A DNA stretch of 64,000 nucleotides, from contig JAFWPB010000016.1 of the NCBI GenBank assembly GCA_017545245.1, forward strand, positions 124,001 to 188,000, given 5' to 3'. This stretch comes from Clostridiales bacterium. Its GTDB lineage: Bacteria; Bacillota; Clostridia; Saccharofermentanales; Saccharofermentanaceae. The translations under genes were made by a program, and so were the position numbers. Shown in pieces: positions 37,602-45,324 of the stretch. Below the pieces are notes generated by a model that did no database searches, had not been told where the DNA came from, and saw nothing but the letters and a program-made list of their open reading frames with translations. Position 1 is the stretch's first letter. Each line of letters starts with the position of its first letter.

Positions 37602-37630
37602 ATTGTACATTCGCCACCACGAAAAGTCAA
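37602..37630 (-). promoter_or_regulatory. pheST promoter
   Basis: Minus-strand TTGACT (37625-37630), 17-bp spacer, TACAAT (37602-37607); initiation near 37595. Confidence 0.85.
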
Positions 37631-37757
37631 GCACAACCGACTTATCCTCACTTTGCCGCGTTGCACCTCGCCCCGGCTACTCTGCCCCTCGCTTTGCCAC
37701 TCCCTTGGACGTTTCGCACTGATTGGAGGAAAATGCTTTTCGCGCTGACAATACTTC

Positions 37758-37814
37758 AAAGTACATGTAAGTGTTTATGAAATCGGGCTTTACATAAACA
37801 TTTACATGTACTTT
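37758..37814. repeat. 22-bp imperfect inverted repeat
   Basis: Arms 37758-37779 and 37793-37814 differ at one position and share AAAGTACATGTAA; the loop is 13 nt. Each arm holds the palindrome GTACATGTA or close to it. No T-run follows. Confidence 0.75.
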
Positions 37815-37850
37815 CAGCTAAATCTCAGGAGAGAACAGGTCGCAAAGCGT

Positions 37851-37974
37851 GTTCTATGATCTGTTCTATAAAACCATGGCTCACATAGAACAACTATAGA
37901 ACAACCTTGCATAAGTGCACGTGTTCTATGTTTTGTTCTATAAAAGCACGTCTTACATAGAACAACTATAGAAC
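37851..37974. repeat. Two-unit array of inverted GTTCTAT/ATAGAAC heptamers
   Basis: Eight heptamers in two units. Unit 1: GTTCTAT at 37851 and 37863, ATAGAAC at 37885 and 37896. Unit 2: 37923, 37935, 37957 and 37968. Start-to-start steps are 12, 22 and 11 bp in both units. The units are otherwise diverged in their centres. Confidence 0.85.
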
Positions 37975-38083
37975 ATCCGCACCATAATCAGAATGCTTGC
38001 AGAATCGAGGCCCACAGATGCAGTTTTCCGACATTTACAATTTGAAAAGCACTTGTGCCGCAACTGCCCAACCCGCCAGTGCA

Positions 38084-38122
38084 GTAAAAAGCCGCATCCG
38101 ACGACAACGCCAGATACGGCTT
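38084..38122 (-). terminator. Terminator of the transglutaminase-DUF4214 gene
   Basis: Arms 38108-38122 and 38089-38103 form a 15-nt stem with wobble pairs and a 4-nt loop, then CTTTTTAC on the minus strand. Related in sequence to the terminators at 1882-1924 and 51358-51393. Confidence 0.8.
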
Positions 38123-38151
38123 ATCTTTATTTTTGAAACTGTTCCAACGGA

Positions 38152-40461
38152 TCAGATCGTGCCGCGGTCAATCCCGTACGTATTGCAGATATTGGTGAAC
38201 TCTTCACTGCTGCCAAAGAACTGCATCACGGAGTCTTTCGTCTGCGTGCCTTTTTCGATCTCCCCTACCCAGTACGTAATCTCGCTAGCCTCAGGGTCAC
38301 GTCCCATAAAGGTCGTGTACAGTCTTCTCACATACTCGTCATCCTTCAACCCGAAGCCGACAAATTCGTCGCCGGTAAAGAAGAATGTAGCGGCTTCACA
38401 TCCGGTCTTTTCAAGATTAGTCAAAGCTAAACTCCAGTACTTCAAGCCGCCCTCTTCTGGCTCGCGCCCGAGGCAGCAGGTATACAATCGTGTCGCAAAT
38501 TCGATAGAATTTTTCGAGGCGAACTCAGCCTTGGCATTCAGCGCGCCGGAGCGGACACCATAAGTCGCGCAGACATTGCACCACTCCTTCGAGTCGATGA
38601 ATCCGACGATGACGTCCTGCCTGGACATTTGATTGCTCTTCAGTTTGCCCACCCAGAAAGCCTTGCCTTCCGGTTCGGACTCGCGGTCGAAGAATGTGCG
38701 GTAAAGTGTCTCAACAAATTCATCGTCGCTCAATCCACGGTTCAGGAATTCCGGAGCTTCGATCAGGAAGAAGTGCGCACAGTCACCTCCGGTCCTGTTT
38801 CCGCTCTCGATCTCGCTGATCCAGAAGTCTTTCCCTTCCTTCTCAGACGAACGGTTCAAAGCAATCGTGTAAAGACGCTCCACAAAGTCAGCAATCGAAG
38901 GATTTTTCACGTCAGCAGGTGTCGGAGTCGGACCCTCTGGCTTCGTTGTCGGTGTTGTACCAACCGGCTTCGTTGTAGGTGTCGAGCTGGCTGGGTTCGG
39001 CGTCAGCGTCGGTTGTCCAGGCTTAGGTGTCACTGTTGTCTTCACAGTTGGCTTAGGCGTCACTGGCTTCAAAGTCGGTGTAATTGTCACACTCTTCGTC
39101 GGAGCTTTGGTCGGTGTATTATTCGGCGTAGGTGATACCGTCTTGATTGGTGTAGGCGACACCTTCTTCGTCGGCATATTTGACGGCTTTGACACTGTTG
39201 TAGGCGACGGTTCCTTCGTAGGCATGACTGTCACCTTCTTTGTAGGCGTAACCGTCTTGACCGGTGTCGGTGTTACCTTCTTGGTTGGTGTAGGCGTTGA
39301 CGTTTTGACTGTTGGTACAGGAGTATTGCTCGGCTTTGGAGTTGGCGTGGCCTTAAAGTAATTAAATACAGAATACGTCGTACCTTCATGTGTTACCGTT
39401 TTCACATCGACTTTTTCTGCGCTCAGGCAATACACCTGTTTTCCATATTGATCATCTGCTATATCATCAATGATGAAAAAAACATTACCTTCTTCAGCAA
39501 AATACCTCGGAGTATAACCAACAAGAGTATCTCCTTCGTCAAGTTCATCAAAACCACAAAGACTCGGACAATATAAAGCAAATCCAGGTTGATAATAATA
39601 CATTCCCTCTTCATATGGATCGGCTTTGAAATTGTAATTATCATATGTAATATTGGGATAGAGATCGTCATTCGTAACATCAACAAAGTAATAAAAACCA
39701 TGAAGATTAATTATATTCCAGGCATGGCAATCGCTGCCAACAAAAACACAGGGCACTGAGAGCCTGTTCATTAATGCCTCAAAAAGTAAAGCATATCCGT
39801 TACATACCGTTGTATTACCACAAAGAGCGCTGTACATGCTCTGGTCCAGTCCAACAGAATCACCGGTACTTGGTCTGAAGTCGTAGGTAATCTCCCTGCA
39901 CATCTCATCATGAATAATCTTTTCTTTTTCTTCCGGCTTAGCATCCTCCGGAACCAAAGACAGATAATCATTCAAACGCTTTTTAATCTTTTTCTTTGCA
40001 AAAGCTCTTTTTTCTGCAGTTTTGAACTCATCATACGAGACGATACATATGTTTTCTATGTCACTATCGCTATCCGGTGCATATTCATATCCAAGACCAT
40101 AAACCTGAGGAAGGAAAAAATACTGAGGGTTAGCTGCATAGAAAACATCTATAACATGCCGGATCATGTCACCATGTTCGTTTTCATTATATCCAAGCCC
40201 GCCAATATTCCATTTAGAGACCCCTGAATCAAGATCATAATCATCATGCAACAAAACATACATACAGGCCTGATCGAAAATATCGTAAATTGCTCTTTCT
40301 TTCTCATTCATCACACTATAATAATAGTCTGACGAAAGAGATCTCCAGAAAGCTTCCTCGTCCTCATCAGCATGAACTCGTCCTGTGTTTTTCGAGCAAA
40401 CGACTCCACTTAACCCTAATACAACAACTATAGCTAAAAAATGTCCAATAAACCTACGCAT
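38152..40461 (-). CDS. Secreted transglutaminase-like protein with DUF4214 C-terminus
   Basis: 769 residues. ATG at 40461 has AGGAGG 6 nt upstream. Signal peptide 1-33. A helical region (about 40-190) leads to a transglutaminase-like papain fold (about 190-300) with all three catalytic residues: Cys in TTVCNGYA, His in DCHAWNII and Asp in YYFVDVTND. Then a Thr/Pro/Lys stalk (about 375-515) and four DUF4214 repeats (FVERLY, FVETLY, FATRLY, YVRRLY). The enzyme may cross-link or cleave surface proteins or peptidoglycan stem peptides (inference). It is the only family member here with a clear catalytic domain, so the DUF4214 end probably serves to place cargo rather than to catalyse. Confidence 0.9.
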   Translation of the reverse strand: MRRFIGHFLAIVVVLGLSGVVCSKNTGRVHADEDEEAFWRSLSSDYYYSVMNEKERAIYDIFDQACMYVLLHDDYDLDSGVSKWNIGGLGYNENEHGDMIRHVIDVFYAANPQYFFLPQVYGLGYEYAPDSDSDIENICIVSYDEFKTAEKRAFAKKKIKKRLNDYLSLVPEDAKPEEKEKIIHDEMCREITYDFRPSTGDSVGLDQSMYSALCGNTTVCNGYALLFEALMNRLSVPCVFVGSDCHAWNIINLHGFYYFVDVTNDDLYPNITYDNYNFKADPYEEGMYYYQPGFALYCPSLCGFDELDEGDTLVGYTPRYFAEEGNVFFIIDDIADDQYGKQVYCLSAEKVDVKTVTHEGTTYSVFNYFKATPTPKPSNTPVPTVKTSTPTPTKKVTPTPVKTVTPTKKVTVMPTKEPSPTTVSKPSNMPTKKVSPTPIKTVSPTPNNTPTKAPTKSVTITPTLKPVTPKPTVKTTVTPKPGQPTLTPNPASSTPTTKPVGTTPTTKPEGPTPTPADVKNPSIADFVERLYTIALNRSSEKEGKDFWISEIESGNRTGGDCAHFFLIEAPEFLNRGLSDDEFVETLYRTFFDRESEPEGKAFWVGKLKSNQMSRQDVIVGFIDSKEWCNVCATYGVRSGALNAKAEFASKNSIEFATRLYTCCLGREPEEGGLKYWSLALTNLEKTGCEAATFFFTGDEFVGFGLKDDEYVRRLYTTFMGRDPEASEITYWVGEIEKGTQTKDSVMQFFGSSEEFTNICNTYGIDRGTI

Positions 40462-40560
40462 CAAATCCTCCTGAAATAGAACCAAGTGGCAAACAATTGC
40501 AGACAAATCAAAAGTATAAAGATTCACCTAAAAATCGCTCGTTTTCTTTGGGGCGAGCTG

Positions 40561-40641
40561 CGCTCTGGCATTTGGCGCGCCAAAGCAACCAGTGTCATCA
40601 CACCAATATCAATACAAGAATTATAAACTGTTCAGGAATTC
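40561..40641. pseudogene. Possible relic of a DUF4214 coding segment
   Basis: 40561-40581 matches the DUF4214 coding strand at 2359-2379 and 6016-6036 at 20 of 21 bases (the segment with GGCGCGCC). About 50 bp on, GTTCAGGAATTC repeats another DUF4214 segment (about 2573) in the same order. No open frame survives. The rest of 40462-40797 shows no supported gene. Confidence 0.45.
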
Positions 40642-40797
40642 TCCCAACACAACCAACAAACCAGCTCAAGTATATTTCAGAAATGTTTTCAGGTCAAGGT
40701 TCAACTAATCTTTCATGATCCATCGAAATGTGATTATAAAAAGGATCAATTTAATCAGTTTTTTCATTGGCATCCTCCATTCATGTTTGAATCAAAG

Positions 40798-42108
40798 CTA
40801 TTCGTACATAAGAACGTAGACAGCTGGGATAGTCACTGTTTCTCCCATGATTGTCTCGTAAGTAATCAGTCCATAAGCTGTTCCGTAAATGGTAATCTTA
40901 TCTCCTTCAAGTATCCGTTCATTTGATTTCGATGTATCAATGTACGCATATATCACATTATCATAGCTGCCACTAGTAGCAAGACGATATGTTGCAGGCT
41001 TGCTATACTCATTACAGATCTGTAAAACTTTGCATGAGAATTTTACATACATACCATCGCACTCATCCGGAGTACGTTCCATTTTCTTATACATACCTGT
41101 CTTACAGTTTTTCTTAAGCCAGGAAAGTTTTTCCTTATCTGTCATCGAATACCTTTCTCTGGTGATTTCCTGATCACAGACCTTACACTTCTTATACCGT
41201 TCTCCTTGGTCAAAGTATGTTGCTTCTTTCTCTATGATCCAATCCGTCTCTTTGTGATCCAGCTTAGGAATAGCACGGCTTTCAGGAAGACCACACATTT
41301 TGCATTCACGTCTTTCCGTTCCTGCCTTACGACAAGTTGCTTTTTCCTTCACTTCCCATTCAGTAAAATTATGCGAAATTTTGGAAATATCACGCATCTG
41401 TTCTTGTCCACATACCGTACAGATACCTTTTTCAACGCCGAAATTTGTGCAAGTCGGGTCCTTTTCGACCGTCCACTCATCAACTTGATGTTCGAGCGCC
41501 TCACCTTCCGTAATTCCACACAATGTGCAAGTCTTCGGAGCCTCACATGTTGCTTCTTTCCAAATATGTTCGAGAGGTTTACCTTCTGTCGCTCCACACA
41601 AAGAACAGGTTTTGGGTTTCTCGCAAGTTGCCGCCTGCCATTCATGACTACGTTTTTCACCGTCTGTAGCACCACAAACCGTGCAAGTCTTAGGCCTTGA
41701 ACAGGTCGCATCGATCCATTCATGTTCCTTTGTCGTTCCTTCTGTCGCTCCACATACTGAACATGTTTTAGGAACTGTACATGTGGCGTCCTTCCACGTG
41801 TGCGCTATTGGTTTTCCTTCAGTTTCTCCACACACTTTGCATGTTTTAGGCGCGGTACATGTCGCATCCAGCCACGAGTGTCCAAGAGGTTTTCCTCGAG
41901 TAGCTCCACATAAAGAACATGTTTTGGGCGTTGTACAATCTGCATCTTTCCATTGATGCTCCAGCTTTTCGCCTTCCGTCTCATCACATTCAGCACAGTG
42001 CTTGGGTTCCTTACAATCCGCTTCGATCCATGTATGTACATGCTTTTTGCATGCTGTTGCATTTAACATCAGGCAAGCACACATCAGCAGAACCAACGTC
42101 TTTTTCAT
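40798..42108 (-). CDS. Lipoprotein with Cys-rich 26-residue repeats and OB-like domain
   Basis: 436 residues. ATG at 42108 with GGGGTG upstream. Lipobox LNATAC. Residues about 25-215 hold seven to eight repeats of about 24-27 residues patterned HxWxxATCxxPKTCxxCGATEG, each with one C-x2-C pair plus a third Cys and a His, suggestive of small zinc-binding or disulphide knots; looser C-x2-C repeats follow to about 320. The C-terminus (about 335-436) resembles an OB-fold (VKFSCKVLQICNE...GDKITIYGTAYG). Attached to the outer membrane face; function unknown. Its promoter shares TTCGAA sites with that of the neighbouring HTH gene. Confidence 0.82.
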   Translation of the reverse strand: MKKTLVLLMCACLMLNATACKKHVHTWIEADCKEPKHCAECDETEGEKLEHQWKDADCTTPKTCSLCGATRGKPLGHSWLDATCTAPKTCKVCGETEGKPIAHTWKDATCTVPKTCSVCGATEGTTKEHEWIDATCSRPKTCTVCGATDGEKRSHEWQAATCEKPKTCSLCGATEGKPLEHIWKEATCEAPKTCTLCGITEGEALEHQVDEWTVEKDPTCTNFGVEKGICTVCGQEQMRDISKISHNFTEWEVKEKATCRKAGTERRECKMCGLPESRAIPKLDHKETDWIIEKEATYFDQGERYKKCKVCDQEITRERYSMTDKEKLSWLKKNCKTGMYKKMERTPDECDGMYVKFSCKVLQICNEYSKPATYRLATSGSYDNVIYAYIDTSKSNERILEGDKITIYGTAYGLITYETIMGETVTIPAVYVLMYE

Positions 42109-42122
42109 GTTCTTCACCCCAT

Positions 42123-42174
42123 TTCGAATCAGTATTCTAATTCGAGTATAGAGTTCAAATTTTTACCAATTCAA
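42123..42174 (-). promoter_or_regulatory. Promoter of the Cys-repeat lipoprotein gene with TTCGAA sites
   Basis: TTGAAT (42169-42174), 18-bp spacer, TATACT (42145-42150). TCGAAT follows the -10 box directly and TTCGAA recurs at 42123-42128. The -35 box lies inside the last codons of the HTH gene. Confidence 0.6.
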
Positions 42175-42687
42175 CAAAAACGGGACATCTTTTGTCCCGT
42201 TTTTCAAATCAACTTTTGGTTCAATAGATAACGGACGAAATCCGGAATTGATCAGCTGCTCATCCACCTGTTGAAGCGAACAGCTCTGCTTTTTCGAGTT
42301 GCAGCAGATCATCATTCGTGAGAGGATTCGGTCTCGATCCACCTCTTCTCCGGATAATTTTCTCTGGTCCTCAAGCTCGGGCATATCGTAAAGGCGCAAG
42401 GCTTCAGATACCTCCCCTGGAAGAAGTTCCAGAATAATGCCGATGGCAATGATCACATCCCGGTGCTTAGTAGGCCTTTCACGATTTAATACTTTAGGAA
42501 AAGAACTTTCACTCATACCAAGGATGTTTGCGATTTTTCTTGTACTCAGCTGTTGCTGGTGCAGCTCATTATATTCTCGTCTTTTTTCCCGAATGAATCT
42601 TGCAAAATCATTCTTCTGAATCATGTCGTTCTCCCCAAACTGGATCTGCTCCGCCTGACCCGTTTTGCTTCTCTTTTCTTGACTCAT
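42163..42687 (-). CDS. Helix-turn-helix transcriptional regulator
   Basis: 174 residues. ATG at 42687 has GGAGG 8 nt upstream; the longer frame uses GTG within the ribosome site. An HTH-type domain lies at about 25-100 (FIREKRREYNELHQQQLSTRKIANILGMSESSFPKVLNRE), followed by a helical middle and a C-terminal part. Two TTCGAA palindromes around its own -10 box and similar sites at the promoter of the next gene suggest that it regulates itself and the Cys-repeat lipoprotein (inference). The last 10 or so codons double as its terminator stem. Confidence 0.8.
   Translation of the reverse strand: MSQEKRSKTGQAEQIQFGENDMIQKNDFARFIREKRREYNELHQQQLSTRKIANILGMSESSFPKVLNRERPTKHRDVIIAIGIILELLPGEVSEALRLYDMPELEDQRKLSGEEVDRDRILSRMMICCNSKKQSCSLQQVDEQLINSGFRPLSIEPKVDLKNGTKDVPFLLNW
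42176..42204 (-). terminator. Terminator embedded in the 3' end of the HTH gene
   Basis: AAAAACGGGAC/GTCCCGTTTTT, perfect 11-bp stem with a 7-nt loop, lies within the final codons of the gene; the following minus-strand sequence is TTTTTG. Near twin of the terminator at 42791-42817. Confidence 0.85.
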
Positions 42688-42749
42688 ATAAGTCACCTCC
42701 GATACGTTTTTCTATAACGTGATCGGATTCTGTCGCGAGGCAGAGACTA

Positions 42750-42788
42750 TTCGAATAAAGTATAGTTTTCGAACGACTTTAGTGACAA
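42750..42788 (-). promoter_or_regulatory. Promoter of the HTH gene flanked by TTCGAA palindromes
   Basis: TTGTCA (42783-42788), 18-bp spacer, TATACT (42759-42764). TTCGAA at 42768-42773 and 42750-42755 stands symmetrically 3 bp on either side of the -10 box. Confidence 0.65.
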
Positions 42789-42790
42789 AC

Positions 42791-42817
42791 AAAACGGGAC
42801 ACAAAGCGTCCCGTTTT
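42791..42817 (-). terminator. Terminator of the 42854-45286 gene
   Basis: AAAACGGGAC/GTCCCGTTTT, 10-bp perfect stem, 7-nt loop, followed by GTTTG on the minus strand. Confidence 0.85.
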
Positions 42818-42853
42818 ATTTTGATTCAGGATTCAGTTAGAGCGAACTATTAC

Positions 42854-45286
42854 CTACTTCGCCGGTGTAGGTGTTGCCTTCTTTGTCGGCGTAGGCGTTG
42901 CCTTCTTCGTCGGCGTAGGCGTTGCCTTCTTAGTTGGCGTAGGCGTTGCCTTCTTCGTCGGCGTAGGTGTTGCTTTCTTCGTCGGCGTAGGTGTTGCTTT
43001 CTTCGTCGGTGTAGGCGTTGCCTTCTTCGTCGGTGTAGGTGTTGCTTTCTTCGTCGGTGTAGGCGTTGCCTTCTTCGTCGGCGTAGGTGTCGCCTTCTTT
43101 GTTGGCGTAGGTGTTGCCTTCTTTGTTGGCGTAGGTGTTGCCTTCTTTGTTGGCGTAGGTGTTGCCTTCTTCGTTGGAGTCGGTGTTACCTTCTTCGTCG
43201 GAGTCGGTGTTACCTTCTTCGTCGGAGTCGGTGTTACCTTCTTCGTCGGAGTCGGTGTTACCTTCTTCGTAGGAGTCGGTGTTACCTTCTTCGTTGGTGT
43301 TACTGTCGCTTTCTTCGTTGGCGTTACCGTTGCCTTCTTAGTTGGTGTTACTGTCGCTTTCTTTGTCGGCGTAGGCGTATTCGTCGTACCCTTCACATTC
43401 ACACTCACTACCTCGCTAAAAGCACCCGCACATTCCACATTGTTGTAAGTCACGAATCCCCGTACCTTGTAATAGTACGTACCCGATGCTGTGATTCTGT
43501 TTTCGAACGCAGTTACTTTTGCAGCGGTAGCAACACGGGTATAGGTTCCATTCTTGGACGTTGCACGCCAAACCTCATAACGGTCAGCAACATAACTGCT
43601 ATTCCAGGTCAGTCTGGCTGTTCCTTCCGCCTTCTGCTTTGCGCTAAGATTGCTGATGACCGGGTTCTGTGGTTCAAACTTCAGATTCACCTGATCGTTG
43701 GGCATCTCCGGAGCATAGGAAAGGCAATTCATGCGCAGATCCACATAAAGAATCGGTGCAAACGGATTCAGGATAAACTCTCTGATTTCATTTTCCTGAC
43801 AATAGATGTTTTTCAGCATATACAATTCGGAAAGATTCAATTCAGAAAGATGGTTATCATTGCATCGGAGCACGATCAAATCATAGAAATATTCAATTCC
43901 CTTCAAAGAATAGATATTCTTGGAACTGCAGTTCATCGCCTTAACACCGTCCAGTTCCTCAACAGAGAGTGCTCCATCCGAATCTTTATCGAAAGCTTTT
44001 ACGAAGTTCCTGAAATTTGCATCCGGGAATTCTGTTTCACTGATCATTACGGCAGGCTCGAAAGATGCGATTTCAACAACATTACTCGCATAGTCTGTCT
44101 CATGCTCACCATTCATATCTTCTGCCACTATGTACAAATGGTAATCTTCACCAAGAAGCCCCCATATGTCTTCCGGAAGCGTAAAAGTTCCTCTTCCCTG
44201 CGTAGTAAAACTATCCCCGCAATCAAGAGGTCCATAATACAACAGTGTCGAATCATTAGCCACATACGAACCATCTGTGATGATTACAGAAAGTCTGGTC
44301 GCTTTTCCAGCATCGTTTCCACTGATTTTATAGGGAATATTCATCTTTCCATTAAACATGTAGACCGCTTCAGTTTCAGGCCGTGACAGCTGCATTTTCT
44401 CATCCAAAAGCGTAAGTTTGATTTCTGCACCTGCACCGGTATCTTCATCGCACCCTTCAACGATCGATGTAAAAAGAATACTCGACTTGTCAATCTTAAA
44501 TGCCGGAGCCACGCCTAACTGGTTTTCCGCCACGATCGATCCATATTGATTGATTATTCCTGGAAAAGTCATGTATTTTGTCGGCGTACGCAAAAACCAG
44601 CTGCAGGGTTCACCTTGATAATTCTTCACCCTGCAGGCACATATTCCATCGTAGTAATAATATCCGTAATCCTTGTTAGATACATCTTCGGCATCCAAAA
44701 TAAAAATACGCTCACCATAAAGTCCGGTAAACTCGGTAAAAGTATTTGCTGTCCACGCACTAACATTTCCGGCATCAGTCCCGACAGTAAACGCATGGTG
44801 TTCACAATAGCTAAACATGATTGCATCTCTTTCCGGCTCGGTAAATACCCCATTACGAGTCAGAAACAGCCCTCCGTTCAATTGGGACATAAGCGAACTG
44901 TCTCCCCAATAGAACATATCACTGTCGGTATCAAATGCCGTTTGGAAAAGCACTGTATCACAGTCCACAAGAATCGATGGTTTACTATTATTGGTATCGT
45001 TCGTATTAAGAACCCTGTACTTGACCGGTTCCCCGTTAACTTTTCCATAGTAAAGGTATGTGCCCCTCCATGGATCTGTCGTGCCGTTCGGTGCAAGTGG
45101 ACGGGCAATCACATTCGCTCCGATCACCGTATTGCTCATGTCCTTTTGCCAGACATATTCTGTGTCATTTTCACTTGTATCTGCAATTACCTTTTTTGTC
45201 TCCAGCCCTATCTGTTTCGCCGGCAAACCAGACACAGCTATCATAAGTGCCATTGAAGCACTTGCAAAAGCCACTTTTCTCCGCAT
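42854..45286 (-). CDS. Secreted EF-hand/LRR/FN3 protein ending in a bare Thr/Pro/Lys stalk
   Basis: 810 residues, RBS GGAGAG. Signal peptide 1-35. An N-terminal domain (about 55-300) resembles the DUF6273 family (VKYRVLNTN, DCDTVLF, LNGGLFL, FTEPERDAI), then a beta-sandwich-like region, one EF-hand/LRR block (FPDANFR, DKDSDGALSVEE, about 398-510), one fibronectin III domain (about 530-640) and about 165 residues of TPTPTKKA-type repeats to the stop. Unlike its relatives it has no DUF4214 or FN3 after the stalk, so the terminal module may have been lost. Last gene of the permease-argC-LRR operon, 38 bp after 45325-48252. Confidence 0.85.
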   Translation of the reverse strand: MRRKVAFASASMALMIAVSGLPAKQIGLETKKVIADTSENDTEYVWQKDMSNTVIGANVIARPLAPNGTTDPWRGTYLYYGKVNGEPVKYRVLNTNDTNNSKPSILVDCDTVLFQTAFDTDSDMFYWGDSSLMSQLNGGLFLTRNGVFTEPERDAIMFSYCEHHAFTVGTDAGNVSAWTANTFTEFTGLYGERIFILDAEDVSNKDYGYYYYDGICACRVKNYQGEPCSWFLRTPTKYMTFPGIINQYGSIVAENQLGVAPAFKIDKSSILFTSIVEGCDEDTGAGAEIKLTLLDEKMQLSRPETEAVYMFNGKMNIPYKISGNDAGKATRLSVIITDGSYVANDSTLLYYGPLDCGDSFTTQGRGTFTLPEDIWGLLGEDYHLYIVAEDMNGEHETDYASNVVEIASFEPAVMISETEFPDANFRNFVKAFDKDSDGALSVEELDGVKAMNCSSKNIYSLKGIEYFYDLIVLRCNDNHLSELNLSELYMLKNIYCQENEIREFILNPFAPILYVDLRMNCLSYAPEMPNDQVNLKFEPQNPVISNLSAKQKAEGTARLTWNSSYVADRYEVWRATSKNGTYTRVATAAKVTAFENRITASGTYYYKVRGFVTYNNVECAGAFSEVVSVNVKGTTNTPTPTKKATVTPTKKATVTPTKKATVTPTKKVTPTPTKKVTPTPTKKVTPTPTKKVTPTPTKKVTPTPTKKATPTPTKKATPTPTKKATPTPTKKATPTPTKKATPTPTKKATPTPTKKATPTPTKKATPTPTKKATPTPTKKATPTPTKKATPTPTKKATPTPTKKATPTPAK
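42860..43378. repeat. 24-bp in-frame tandem repeat encoding the stalk (ATPTPTKK)n
   Basis: About 20 imperfect 24-bp units, each eight codons, in the 42854-45286 gene. Codon variants are shared among neighbouring units, a sign of recent expansion. Copy-number change would alter stalk length without a frameshift. Confidence 0.9.
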
Positions 45287-45324
45287 AAAATCTCTCCTTC
45301 TATTTTTTCTGCAGTTTTGCTAAA

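Noticed and set aside
37851..37974. Integron attC sites as explanation of the GTTCTAT units
   Set aside because: No consistent RYYYAAC/GTTRRRY ends, no integrase, and genes are not arranged as cassettes.
42719..44386. Long plus-strand open frame rich in Cys/Arg/Leu
   Set aside because: Shadow of the 42854-45286 gene and its repeats, with no start signals.
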